Assembly: GCA_023433685.1 (NCBI GenBank)
Contig: JAEYUD010000073.1
Location: 1 to 64,000, forward strand
Reading direction: 5' to 3'
Length of the DNA stretch: 64,000 nucleotides
Source of the DNA: Bacteroidota bacterium
GTDB taxonomy: Bacteria > Bacteroidota > Ignavibacteria > Ignavibacteriales > Ignavibacteriaceae
Shown here: one piece after another, positions 37,719 to 46,464 of the stretch
How the letters are laid out: the number at the start of each line of letters is the position of its first letter
Numbering within the stretch: the first letter of the stretch is position 1
Position numbers and translations under genes: made by a program
Notes under the pieces: generated by a model
The model's database searches: none
Seen by the model: only the letters and a program-made list of their open reading frames with translations
What the model was told of the DNA's origin: nothing

Positions 37719-39122
37719 TTATTCGTAATGTCCTTTACCGAACAGTACTACAAATACCGTCCGGAATAAAATTTTTATGTCGGTCTTCAACGACATGTTC
37801 TCGATGTAAAAAAGATCGAACTGAAGTTTCGTTTTAACGTCTTCAATGTTTTCATCATATTTGTGCTTCACCTGTGCCCACCCTGTTATCCCGGGTCTCA
37901 CGCGGAGCCTTCTTTTGTAATAAGGTATTTCTTTCGCCAATTGCTCAACAAAGAAGGGGCGCTCGGGTCTGGGGCCAACGAGGCTCATCTCACCTTTGAA
38001 AACATTCCATATCTGCGGCAATTCATCTATCCTCACCCGGCGGATGAACTTGCCAACCCTTGTTATACGGGGGTCATCTTTAGTTGACCAGATCGGTCCG
38101 GTTCTTTTCTCCGCGTCCTGATACATCGATCTGAATTTGTAAACTTTAAAAACCTTGCCATTTAGCCCGCTCCGCTCCTGCTTGTAGATAACGGGCCCCT
38201 TGCTGTCTAACTTTATCGCAAGGGCTGTAGCCAAAATGATGGGGGAAGCCACTATCAGCATTATGAATGATACAACCACATCGATCACCCTTTTTGCCGC
38301 CCGCTCCCACTCCGTCATCAACTGCGGATTAATATCGATTAACGGGAAACCATATAGCTGCATAGTACGCGCCTGACCGCTGAGTATCTCGTAAAGGTCA
38401 GGGATAATTTTAAGCATCACATCCTTGTTCTCACAGCGCGAAATTATCTCGATCAGAAGATCATCGTGCTGGCGGCTTACAGAGAGGATCACTTCCTTAA
38501 CCCCGAGCCGGTCAATAATATCTTCTATCTCGTTCACTCTTCCGGCGACCTCAACCCCGTTGTACTCTTTCCCGAGGTTTTCCTCTTTGATCGCGACATA
38601 GGCGATAACATCAATACCGAGTGCCGGGTGCGAATTTATCTGGTCATGTATCTCTTGCGCCCGCTCGTTAAACCCAACGATAATTGCCTTCTTCCTGCCA
38701 ATTCCGTTCACGAGGAGTTTTCTCTGAATCGATCTTAGCAGCAGCCTCCCGGAGATGGTGAGTGAAACCATCAATCCCCAGTATATGAAGATCAGGAACC
38801 TGTTCCCCCTGCTTTCACCGCTGCCGGAATCATCGATAAAGATCGCGAAGAACAGGATGAAGGTACCCCAAAAAGTCGTTTTTACGAGGGTGAATATCTC
38901 ATCGAACCTGCTAAGGGCAAACCAGGTGCGATACATCCCAAAAAATACAAAGAGCACAAACCAGTAAAAGAAAATCACGAGCATCGGAATAACAAAACCC
39001 GGCTCGGTGAACTGCGCGAAAATGCCTGACTCGTTCCGGAGATAGAAATAAATCGCCCACGCGAGGTTTATCGTGACGAAGTCAGCGGCAATTAATAAAA
39101 ATTTTTCCTGTCTCTTGTTCAA
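37719..39122 (-). CDS. Undecaprenyl-phosphate sugar phosphotransferase (WcaJ-like)
   Basis: This enzyme starts polysaccharide units by moving a sugar phosphate onto undecaprenyl phosphate. The 467-residue protein has about four N-terminal helices, a CoA-binding-like domain (RKKAIIVGFNERAQEI) and the catalytic domain with KFRSMYQDAE (329-338), DELPQ (366-370), SLVGPRPERP and GITGWAQV. All core motifs are intact, in contrast to the fusion at 34981. The sugar specificity cannot be told. Confidence 0.92.
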   Translation of the reverse strand: MNKRQEKFLLIAADFVTINLAWAIYFYLRNESGIFAQFTEPGFVIPMLVIFFYWFVLFVFFGMYRTWFALSRFDEIFTLVKTTFWGTFILFFAIFIDDSGSGESRGNRFLIFIYWGLMVSLTISGRLLLRSIQRKLLVNGIGRKKAIIVGFNERAQEIHDQINSHPALGIDVIAYVAIKEENLGKEYNGVEVAGRVNEIEDIIDRLGVKEVILSVSRQHDDLLIEIISRCENKDVMLKIIPDLYEILSGQARTMQLYGFPLIDINPQLMTEWERAAKRVIDVVVSFIMLIVASPIILATALAIKLDSKGPVIYKQERSGLNGKVFKVYKFRSMYQDAEKRTGPIWSTKDDPRITRVGKFIRRVRIDELPQIWNVFKGEMSLVGPRPERPFFVEQLAKEIPYYKRRLRVRPGITGWAQVKHKYDENIEDVKTKLQFDLFYIENMSLKTDIKILFRTVFVVLFGKGHYE

Positions 39123-39126
39123 TTCT

Positions 39127-40074
39127 TCAGTCGTTATTCTTCTTTAAAGGTTTTCTCTCGTCAAGTTTCCGCAGGTGAAGAATGTAGACGAGACCTGCCC
39201 CGTATCCGCCCCATAAGGCGTTAAGGGCTTTCTTTTTCTCAGCTGCCCCCTTTATGATCGCCAGCGATTTCAAAACGGTGATCGCTGTTGAGTAAAGTAT
39301 CACGTAGATTCTGGCAAGAAAACCGTGGTTCCTGAAAATAAGGAACCGGTTCCTCGTAAAATAGTAGTGATACAGCAACGAGTATTCTTCAAATGACTTC
39401 CCCGCTCCCGACTGATGGTACATAACAGCCTTGGGAGCATAAATTATTTTGAATTTTTTATTCACTCTGAGGGAATAATCGAGATCCTCAAAGTACATAA
39501 AGAAAAATTCACTCATGAAACCGGAGGTTTCAAAAACCTCTTTTTTTATCAGAAGACAGGCCCCTTCAGCGTGAGTGATCTCTTCCTCATCGTTCCGGTT
39601 ACTTGCGGCATCTGTCCCCTTCCCGAGCGAAACATTTCCACACCTGTAAAAAAGGTATTTGCTCCCCGCGCAGTAGATCTTTTCCCGCTCGTCAAGGTAA
39701 AGCACCTTCGGCGAGACAATTCCAATTTTTTCATCTTTTCCGGCAACTTTTACAAGTTCCGAAATGGTGCTTCCGGAGAACTCTGTATCGTTGTTCACGT
39801 AAAGAACATAGTCGGCGCCCTGTTCCAAAGCGTATCTCGCGCCGGTGTTCATCCCTCCCGCGTAGCCGGTGTTCTCCGGGTTAAGAATTACCGGGACATC
39901 CTGCAGTTCCGTGGCGAGTTTCTTTCCACTCCCGTCGGGTGATGCATTGTCAACAATCACCGGGAAAACCGCGCTGTAACTCTCCCTTTGAATGCTCCTG
40001 AGGCAGTTCATTGTGTCTTCATAGCCGTTGTAGTTCAGGATAACGGCAAAAACCTTCTTCAAACCGGTGCTCAC
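39127..40074 (-). CDS. Glycosyltransferase family 2 (rhamnosyltransferase-like)
   Basis: A 315-residue GT-A enzyme. VFAVILNYNGYEDTMNCL opens the fold, followed by VDNASPDGSG, YVLYVNNDTEFSG for the metal-binding step and MYFEDLDYSLRV as the catalytic-base ED motif. A hydrophobic stretch sits near residue 255. It overlaps the next upstream gene by 4 bases and lies 4 bases before the sugar-phosphate transferase gene. It is similar in design to its neighbour at 40071. Confidence 0.88.
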   Translation of the reverse strand: MSTGLKKVFAVILNYNGYEDTMNCLRSIQRESYSAVFPVIVDNASPDGSGKKLATELQDVPVILNPENTGYAGGMNTGARYALEQGADYVLYVNNDTEFSGSTISELVKVAGKDEKIGIVSPKVLYLDEREKIYCAGSKYLFYRCGNVSLGKGTDAASNRNDEEEITHAEGACLLIKKEVFETSGFMSEFFFMYFEDLDYSLRVNKKFKIIYAPKAVMYHQSGAGKSFEEYSLLYHYYFTRNRFLIFRNHGFLARIYVILYSTAITVLKSLAIIKGAAEKKKALNALWGGYGAGLVYILHLRKLDERKPLKKNND

Positions 40075-40994
40075 CCTTCTATGATCTCTTTTAAGCGGGG
40101 GCCTCTGCCGGCACCAAGTTCATGACTGAAGTAATCTGAAAGCGCCGCTCTGGCAACTTTAGAGAAAGTCTTGTTAATAACCGACCACACCGTGATTTTC
40201 AGCATTATCACCAGACCAAAATAAACAGACGTCACTATTCTTGTTAATCCACGGTTCATTTTATTGTTCAGGAGGAACCTGTTCCGCACTGAATAATAAA
40301 GCTTGAGCGGACTCTCTTTTTCCCCCAGTACCTTGTGGTATATTATCGCGGAGGGCTGGTAAAGCAGCTTAAATCCGTATGATCTTATACGCGCCGAGAA
40401 CTCAATATCGTCAAGATACATGAAAAAATCTTCATCTTCAAACCCTGTTTTTGCAAGATGGTCGGTTCTAAAAAGGATCATACAGCCGGTCAGAAAATCT
40501 GTCTCCGTCAGCTCCCGGACACTTCTTTGTTCAAAAGGGAGCCCTTTGTCAATGTGGATAGCGAGCCCACGCCATTTGATCATTTTTCCGTTGCCGAACC
40601 ATATTGTGTTTCTGTCATGCTCAGCGAGTATGAGACCTCCAACCCCGGCGGCATCACTGTGTGATTCAAGCGCGTTCACAAGTTGGGTTAGGAAACCGGG
40701 TTCAACAAGTGTATCGTTGTTCAGAACAAGCATATACTTGGGGTTGAACTTTGCAGCCTCCCTGAAACCACGGTTTATTCCTCCCGTGTAACCAAGATTC
40801 CTCTCTGTTACGCACAGATCAAGTTCCGGAAAACTGCTTCTGAATACCTCAACCGAATTGTCAGCGGAAGAATTATCAATTATGAGAATTTTGTAATTGC
40901 CGTAATCGATCTTCTTCAATGATTCTATACATTCAACCGTATCTTTTGCCCCGTTGTAGTTAAGCAGTATTATCACGGTCAGCGGTTGTGGCAT
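40071..40994 (-). CDS. Glycosyltransferase family 2 (rhamnosyltransferase-like)
   Basis: A 307-residue GT-A enzyme paralogous to the 39127 gene: TVIILLNYNGAKDTVECI, IDNSSADNSVEV, LVLNNDTLVEPG and FFMYLDDIEFSARI occur in the same order. It is the first gene of the polysaccharide cluster. The 178-base gap upstream separates it from a divergent plus-strand gene and should contain both promoters, but no boxes could be assigned with confidence. Confidence 0.88.
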   Translation of the reverse strand: MPQPLTVIILLNYNGAKDTVECIESLKKIDYGNYKILIIDNSSADNSVEVFRSSFPELDLCVTERNLGYTGGINRGFREAAKFNPKYMLVLNNDTLVEPGFLTQLVNALESHSDAAGVGGLILAEHDRNTIWFGNGKMIKWRGLAIHIDKGLPFEQRSVRELTETDFLTGCMILFRTDHLAKTGFEDEDFFMYLDDIEFSARIRSYGFKLLYQPSAIIYHKVLGEKESPLKLYYSVRNRFLLNNKMNRGLTRIVTSVYFGLVIMLKITVWSVINKTFSKVARAALSDYFSHELGAGRGPRLKEIIEG

Positions 40995-41172
40995 TGGGCT
41001 TTCAAAATTAATTAAAAATAAACTTTAAATATACAGAATTCCTTGAAGTGGAAATTGCTGTCACTTCTGCTCCCAAGGTGTATCTTCTCTAAATCATCAA
41101 CGCTCTTAAGCCGCCGGCAAGGTTCTAAAGTTTCTGTGCCGTAAATTACGGTCTTAAAAATCTGAAATTTGT

Positions 41173-42018
41173 TTGAAACAATTACTGTATCTCTGTATCA
41201 TCTTACTCTCAATGGCTCATGCCGCAACCCTCGCTCAGGGGTTCGTTGTAGTGATCGCCTCAGACTATAACAGGGCTGCACTTCAGCCGAAATTTGACCA
41301 GGCAGCGGCTGACGGGCTGAATCCCGAGATACTCGATATGAAACTCAGGAAAGGGATTGTTTACAGGGTTTGTTCCGGTTTTTTTTCAGATATCAACGCC
41401 GCGGCAGACCTTTGGGACCGTCTCCGCCAGAAAGAAGAGTATAAAGATGTCTGGGTTCTTCCGGTTTCTGAAAACTATCTCCTTAAAATGCCGGAGATCA
41501 ACAGGGAAGAGTTTACAGCACTTTACAACGATATTGTTCAGAAGATCAACCGCAAAGATTACGCGGGGCTGAACCGTTATATCAACCCTGACTACGGATT
41601 CTACGTGATGATCAATCCCGGTTCGTCGTTTCTTCCCGTGTATCTTGACAGTATTCCCACCAGTCTTGATGAGCTCTTTTCTACAGGTATTTTTATTTAC
41701 TTCGACGAGGCGATCCCCTTTCAATCTGCAAAGATCAAGTTCGGTGAACTCCCTGAGTATAATTGTGAATCGGGCGACTGGTCAGCAGAGGGCTGCTTCG
41801 TACAGGGGGTAAAAACCTACAGCCGGATCAGCCGCTGGGAATACTCACTGCTCGAATATGACGATTGGGATGATGAATCGGTTCAGAAACTGCGCCGCGC
41901 GGAGAGCAAGATAGTCCTTAGAACTGTAAATACCGGTGGATTTGAAATTGACTTCGCTTTCGAGAACGGTAAGTGGTACATCGCCGCTTTCGACCTCGCC
42001 ACAGAGTGCAACCAATAA
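41173..42018 (+). CDS. Secreted protein with SPOR-like N-terminal domain
   Basis: A 281-residue exported protein. The signal peptide is LLYLCIILLSMAHAATLAQ. Residues 23-100 resemble a SPOR fold (FVVVIASDYNRAALQPKF, YRVCSGFFSDINAAADLWDRL, VWVLPV), a domain that binds denuded septal peptidoglycan. The remainder is unrecognised and rich in acidic and aromatic residues, with Cys in the C-terminal half. The start is TTG, with no clear ribosome-binding site; an internal ATG would destroy the signal peptide. The next gene follows after 21 bases. Confidence 0.6.
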   Translation: MKQLLYLCIILLSMAHAATLAQGFVVVIASDYNRAALQPKFDQAAADGLNPEILDMKLRKGIVYRVCSGFFSDINAAADLWDRLRQKEEYKDVWVLPVSENYLLKMPEINREEFTALYNDIVQKINRKDYAGLNRYINPDYGFYVMINPGSSFLPVYLDSIPTSLDELFSTGIFIYFDEAIPFQSAKIKFGELPEYNCESGDWSAEGCFVQGVKTYSRISRWEYSLLEYDDWDDESVQKLRRAESKIVLRTVNTGGFEIDFAFENGKWYIAAFDLATECNQ

Positions 42019-42039
42019 CCTTTATATGGAATATTTAAT

Positions 42040-43017
42040 ATGACTTTTAATTCGAACCTTAATCTGCTGAAAGCCATCGGCAGAACACCTTGCGTGAAAC
42101 TCGAGAACATCTCCAAACTTACCGGACACGAAGTTTGGGCAAAGCTTGAATTCATGAACCCCGGCGGAAGCATTAAAGACCGCATAGCGATGTACATGAT
42201 AGAAAAAGCCGAACGGGAAGGAAAGATCAAACCCGGGGATACGATTATCGAGAACTCATCCGGTAACACCGCAATGGGTCTTGCTATCGTTTGCCGGCAA
42301 AAAGGATACAAACTGAAGATCGTTATCCGCGACACCACTTCCAAAGAAAAGATAAAAATGCTCGAAATAATGGGTGTAGACGTTATAAAGGTTAACGCGT
42401 CACTTCCACCCGAACACCCCGATTCTTACAATAATTTCGCTGAAAAATACGCCGCTGAGAACCCCGGTGTGTTTTACATAGATCAACACAATAATCTCGA
42501 CAACAACGAAGCCCACTATATGTCAACGGGACCCGAGATCTGGCAGCAGATGAACGGAAGACTCGATTATTTTATCGCTGGAGTTGGCACAGGCGGCACT
42601 TGCACCGGAGCAGGAAGATACTTGAAGGAACGGGATCCCGGTATTGCCGTGATCGGCGTTGACCCCGTTGGATCAATTTTCTACGATTATTTCAAGAAAA
42701 AAGAGTTGGTTAAGCCTTCGCGTTACCTTATAGAGGGACTCGGTGATGAGTTTCTCATCAAAACCGCTCAGCTCGAAATGCTTGATGACATGATACAGGT
42801 TACTGACAAGCAGGCTATCGAACATACTTTTCTTCTCGTCGCCCAGGAAGGGATACTTTCTGGTGGATCTTCAGGCGCGAACATCTTTGGCGTGGTAACT
42901 CTCGCGAAGAAAATCAGGAAGCCATCTGTTATCTGCACTGTCATCTGCGACTCAGGCTACAAGTACCTCAGCACCGTCTATAACGACGACTGGTTGACAG
43001 CGAACAACCTTTTCTGA
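42040..43017 (+). CDS. Cysteine synthase-family PLP enzyme
   Basis: The 325-residue protein belongs to the fold II PLP family. The cofactor lysine is in NPGGSIKDRIA, the substrate loop is ENSSGNTAMGLA, and the phosphate-binding glycine loop is GTGGTCTGAGRYL. These fit O-acetylserine sulfhydrylase (CysK/CysM) or the catalytic core of cystathionine beta-synthase; no CBS regulatory pair follows. VICDSGYKYLSTVYND at the end favours the CBS-like group. The ahcY and metK genes nearby fit a sulfur-amino-acid context. Confidence 0.85.
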   Translation: MTFNSNLNLLKAIGRTPCVKLENISKLTGHEVWAKLEFMNPGGSIKDRIAMYMIEKAEREGKIKPGDTIIENSSGNTAMGLAIVCRQKGYKLKIVIRDTTSKEKIKMLEIMGVDVIKVNASLPPEHPDSYNNFAEKYAAENPGVFYIDQHNNLDNNEAHYMSTGPEIWQQMNGRLDYFIAGVGTGGTCTGAGRYLKERDPGIAVIGVDPVGSIFYDYFKKKELVKPSRYLIEGLGDEFLIKTAQLEMLDDMIQVTDKQAIEHTFLLVAQEGILSGGSSGANIFGVVTLAKKIRKPSVICTVICDSGYKYLSTVYNDDWLTANNLF

Positions 43018-43019
43018 CA

Positions 43020-43076
43020 CGAAGATTTTTGCTTTAAAGCAAAATTTTACGCGAAGATTTTTGCTTTAAAGCAAAA
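43020..43076. repeat. Two copies of a palindromic 25-bp repeat
   Basis: CGAAGATTTTTGCTTTAAAGCAAAA occurs at 43020-43044 and 43052-43076 (first 15 and last 10 bases identical in both), 32 bases apart. Each contains the self-complementary core TTTTGCTTTAAAGCAAAA. Copy one lies 3 bases after the cysteine synthase-type gene stop and could act as a terminator in either direction. Confidence 0.88.
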
Positions 43077-43116
43077 ATGTTAGTATTTTCGCCGGCTCAT
43101 TAATGGATTGTGTGAA

Positions 43117-44286
43117 ATGGAGTTAAACAGATATCTCACCACTGATGTGGTTGAAGACCTGCATAAAAAAATGGTTTTTATTGGTGGCGCTCGCCAAGTC
43201 GGAAAGACCACGCTCGCTAAAGACCTTGTTTCCGGCAAATTCAGCAATAGCCACTACTACAATTGGGACAACCCCCAAGACCGGAAACAACTGAAGGATT
43301 TGGCACTGCCGGGCGAACCCTCCCTCCTGATTCTCGATGAAATACATAAATACCGGACATGGAAAGGCTTTGTGAAAGGCATCTATGATTCATACAAGGA
43401 AAGATATCAGATAATTGTGACCGGAAGTGCCCGCCTGAACATTTACCGCAAAGGTGGTGATTCACTACAGGGAAGGTACCACTATTACACTCTGCATCCA
43501 TTTTCCGTAGCAGAGGTTGAAGGTCGCAGAATTGATCCCGAACCCGGTAAAGAACTTCAGTTCAACGGAAGTGCCGGATCAACTGTGGAAGCTTTAATGA
43601 AGTTCGGGGGATTTCCGGAACCTTTCGTGAGTCAGAACGAGAGAACTTTGCGTCGATGGCAGAATGAGCGACTTGAAAGATTGTTCCGTGAGGACATCCG
43701 TGACACAGAGGTGATACATGATCTAATAAGCATGAAATTGCTCGGCGACATGCTCCCAGACAAAGCTTCAGGCCCTTTGTCTGTGAACAGTATAGCCGAA
43801 GATTTGCAGGTTAGCCACCGGACCGTAAGCAATTGGCTGAATCTGCTGGAGCAGTTTTATTATCACTTCAGAATATATCCATACAACTCCATGAAGATAA
43901 GGTCGTTAAAAAAAGAACCGAAGACATATCTTTACGATTGGTCTCAAGTTTCAGGTGAGGGAGAACGATTTGAGAATTTAATTGCCTCACACCTCCTGAA
44001 GTTTGTTAATTTTCTTATCGAAAGCCAGGGATACCGGATTGATCTGTATTATTTAAGGAATGTTGACAAAAAAGAAGTGGACTTCCTCGTGGTCTACAAT
44101 AACAAGCCATGGTTCAGTGTTGAGGTCAAACTCAATGACACCTCACCATCCAGGAACATTTCATTTTTCCGGGACAGGCTGAACATCCCGTTCAACTATC
44201 AGGTTGTACTGAAAAAAGATGTGGATATTCTAAATGACGGGGTGAGGGTAATAACCGCTGACAAGTTCCTTACTGCTCTTGTATGA
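43117..44286 (+). CDS. AAA ATPase with DUF4143 domain
   Basis: A 389-residue protein. The N-terminal ATPase has FIGGARQVGKTTLAKDL (Walker A), LLILDEIHKYRTWKGF (Walker B) and VTGSARL (sensor). The C-terminal half is DUF4143, with DLQVSHRTVSNWLNLLE (a winged-helix-like stretch) and VDFLVVYNNKPWFSVEVKL, a PD-(D/E)XK-like core. The family is widespread, often multicopy and of unproven function. ATG at 43117 is preferred to TTG at 43108; GGA lies 9 bases upstream. Function unknown. Confidence 0.85.
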   Translation: MELNRYLTTDVVEDLHKKMVFIGGARQVGKTTLAKDLVSGKFSNSHYYNWDNPQDRKQLKDLALPGEPSLLILDEIHKYRTWKGFVKGIYDSYKERYQIIVTGSARLNIYRKGGDSLQGRYHYYTLHPFSVAEVEGRRIDPEPGKELQFNGSAGSTVEALMKFGGFPEPFVSQNERTLRRWQNERLERLFREDIRDTEVIHDLISMKLLGDMLPDKASGPLSVNSIAEDLQVSHRTVSNWLNLLEQFYYHFRIYPYNSMKIRSLKKEPKTYLYDWSQVSGEGERFENLIASHLLKFVNFLIESQGYRIDLYYLRNVDKKEVDFLVVYNNKPWFSVEVKLNDTSPSRNISFFRDRLNIPFNYQVVLKKDVDILNDGVRVITADKFLTALV

Positions 44287-44304
44287 AAAGAAAATTAAAC
44301 CGGC

Positions 44305-44919
44305 CTACTCCTCAAACATGGAGACATCACCGGCACCTTCTCTTAAGATCACAGGCTCGTCGCCACTGAGGTCAACAACACTGGAGGGTTTATTCGGTAC
44401 GTAACCCGCGGCGAGCATCACATCTACTGCATAGTGGAGCACTGACTCTATCTCTTCAGGGCGGGAGAGAATATCCCCCTTGCGGTTGGTGGTTGAGGTA
44501 CTCACGATCGGGTGCCCCAATTCCTTGGCGAGATCGATCACAATTGAGTGGTCAGGCACTCTGATACCCACAGTTTTTCTTTTCGACCAAAGCCTCTTTG
44601 GCACTTCCCTTGCCGCGGGCAGAATAAAAGTATAGGGGCCCGGAAGAAGTTTCTTCATCCTTTTATAAGCATAATCAGAAACCCTCGCGTAAGTGGAAAT
44701 ATCTTTAAGATCCGGAACGATAAAGCTGAAAAGTTTCTCCGTGTCTCCACCCTTGATGAAAATAAGCCTCTCGATAGCGCTTTTCGAGTAAATACTGCAT
44801 CCCATACCGTAGTAAGTATCGGTCGGGAAGATCACGATCTGCCCTTCCCTTAAGGCATCAGCTGCCTTGGTTATAAATCTCTTCTGTGGTGTAACGGGGT
44901 GAAGTTCGTATACTTCCAT
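44305..44919 (-). CDS. TsaC/YciO-type paralogue
   Basis: A 204-residue YrdC-fold protein. QIVIFPTDTYYGMGCSIYSK matches the family start, and GHPIVSTSTTNRKGD and VVDLSGDEPVILREGAG match its ends. It differs from the copy at 10590 in lacking the KRRS signature; here it is IKGGDTEK. YciO proteins are of uncertain function and may have only weak t6A activity. The gene is convergent with the DUF4143 gene, 18 bases away. It may be a second tRNA-modification enzyme. Confidence 0.75.
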   Translation of the reverse strand: MEVYELHPVTPQKRFITKAADALREGQIVIFPTDTYYGMGCSIYSKSAIERLIFIKGGDTEKLFSFIVPDLKDISTYARVSDYAYKRMKKLLPGPYTFILPAAREVPKRLWSKRKTVGIRVPDHSIVIDLAKELGHPIVSTSTTNRKGDILSRPEEIESVLHYAVDVMLAAGYVPNKPSSVVDLSGDEPVILREGAGDVSMFEE

Positions 44920-44994
44920 CGCGAATCTTTACTGAAAAATCTTAAATTGATTTCTAAAAATACAACTTCCCTTACAATCTCACCCAAATCCAAT

Positions 44995-45028
44995 AAAAAA
45001 AGGCTGCCCATTTCTGAACAGCCTTTTT
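44995..45028. terminator. Terminator between ahcY and TsaC-like gene
   Basis: AAGGCTG and CAGCCTT enclose a 12-base loop with A and T runs on both flanks. It lies 118 bases past the ahcY stop on the minus strand and could work in both directions. Confidence 0.8.
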
Positions 45029-45065
45029 CAAGTGGTTAACGGTTAGAGGTAAGTGGTGAGGTTTT

Positions 45066-45145
45066 CAGCCTTCAGTCCGCCGCGGAGGATCAGCCTTCAG
45101 TCCGCCGCGGCGGATCAGCTCTCAGCCATAATACCTAATACCTGA
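45066..45145. repeat. Tandem 25-bp palindrome-containing repeat plus heptamer array
   Basis: The unit CAGCCTTCAGTCCGCCGCGG-AGGAT occurs at 45066-45090 and, with CGGAT at the end, at 45091-45115. The second copy contains the perfect palindrome TCCGCCGCGGCGGA (45101-45114). A partial third copy (CAGCTCTCAGCC) follows, then TAATACCTAATACC, related to the array at the window start. All lie between the ahcY stop and its terminator. Confidence 0.85.
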
Positions 45146-46423
45146 TCAGGTACCAGCCGCGTAATCGTCCATGTATTCGATCTGCTCGGGGGTGAGTTTA
45201 TCGATCGAGTAGCCAAGGGTGGTAAGCTTGATACCGGCGATATGCTGATCCTGCTCTTCAGAAATGTCGTAAACTTTGTTATCAAGTTTATTGCCATTTT
45301 TGTGCTCTGTAGCAAGGCGTACTTGCGACATGAACTGGTTGGCGAACGACATATCCATTACCTCTGAAGGGTGACCTTCAGCGGCAGCGAGGTTCACGAG
45401 ACGGCCCTGAGCGAGAAGATAGATCTTTCTACCGTCGGCAAGGGTGTACTCTTCGTTGTTCGGACGGACAGTTCTCTTCGAAACCGCAATGGCTTCAAGA
45501 TCGTCGATGTTGATTTCGCAGTCATAGTGACCGGTGTTGCAGATAATGGCACCATCTTTCATTTTTTCGAAGTGTCTCTTGACAATGATATCCTTAATAC
45601 CGGTGGCTGTAATGAAAACGTCACCAACTTCAGAAGCCTGATCCATCGTCATAACGCGCATTCCTTCGAGGGTGGCTTTAAGAGCAGCGGTTGGCTTTAC
45701 TTCGGTGGCTATAACGTTGGCTCCCAAGCCCTGAGCTCTCTTCGCGACACCACTTCCGCAGTGACCGTAACCGGCTACAACGAAGTTTTTGCCCGCGAGG
45801 AGGATCGAAGTGGCTCTGAGAATACCGTCGATCGATGACTGACCTGTACCAAAAACGTTGTCGAAATCCCATTTGGTTTCGGCATCGTTAACAGCGATAA
45901 CAGGGTACTTAAGCGCGCCGGCATCAGCCATTGCTCTGAGTCTGTGTACACCGGTTGTGGTTTCTTCTGTTCCGCCGATGATGGTCGGGATCAGTTCAGG
46001 GAATTTGTTGTGAACGGTGAAGATAAGATCGGCACCGTCATCAAGTGTGAGGTTCGGTTTCATATCGAGTGTACGCTCGATGCACCAGTAAAACTCCTCA
46101 ACGTTCATTCCGTGCCAGGCGTAAATTTCAGTACCGTTGGCAGCGAGAGCCGCGGCGATGTCATCCTGGGTTGAAAGAGGGTTGCAGCCTGACCAGGATA
46201 CCTGGGCGCCCGCGGCGGAGAGGGTCTCGATAAGAACCGCGGTTTCTTTTGTAACATGCAAGCAACCGGCAATTCTGTATCCGGCGAGAGGTTTGGTTAC
46301 CTCAACTTCTTTTCTGATCTGCATCATTACGGGCATTCTTGACTCGGCCCACTCGATCTTCATTCTTCCCTGATCGGCGAGCGTAATGTCTTTTACCTTG
46401 TAGTGACCTGTTTTATGATCCAT
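45146..46423 (-). CDS. ahcY: Adenosylhomocysteinase
   Basis: AhcY hydrolyses S-adenosylhomocysteine to adenosine and homocysteine, removing the product inhibitor of methyltransferases. The NAD site is VAGYGHCGSGVAKRAQGLG and the substrate blocks include DDGADLIFTVH and HPSEVMDMSFANQF. Length 425. metK lies 41 bases upstream on the same strand, so the two steps of the activated-methyl cycle are made from one transcript. No S-adenosylhomocysteine riboswitch was recognised. Confidence 0.97.
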   Translation of the reverse strand: MDHKTGHYKVKDITLADQGRMKIEWAESRMPVMMQIRKEVEVTKPLAGYRIAGCLHVTKETAVLIETLSAAGAQVSWSGCNPLSTQDDIAAALAANGTEIYAWHGMNVEEFYWCIERTLDMKPNLTLDDGADLIFTVHNKFPELIPTIIGGTEETTTGVHRLRAMADAGALKYPVIAVNDAETKWDFDNVFGTGQSSIDGILRATSILLAGKNFVVAGYGHCGSGVAKRAQGLGANVIATEVKPTAALKATLEGMRVMTMDQASEVGDVFITATGIKDIIVKRHFEKMKDGAIICNTGHYDCEINIDDLEAIAVSKRTVRPNNEEYTLADGRKIYLLAQGRLVNLAAAEGHPSEVMDMSFANQFMSQVRLATEHKNGNKLDNKVYDISEEQDQHIAGIKLTTLGYSIDKLTPEQIEYMDDYAAGT

Positions 46424-46464
46424 TAAATTAAACTCCTGATTTCATGTAATCTGATTGTGAACAA

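Noticed and set aside
43020..43076. CRISPR array or att site
   Set aside because: Only two copies, with a 7-base gap between them and no cas or integrase genes nearby.
43117..44286. Transposase or insertion sequence
   Set aside because: The protein is an AAA ATPase with DUF4143. No terminal inverted repeats or catalytic DDE triad were found.
46424..46464. SAM or SAH riboswitch ahead of ahcY or metK
   Set aside because: The gaps are only 41 and 28 bases, too short for these aptamers, and no paired core was visible upstream of the operon either.
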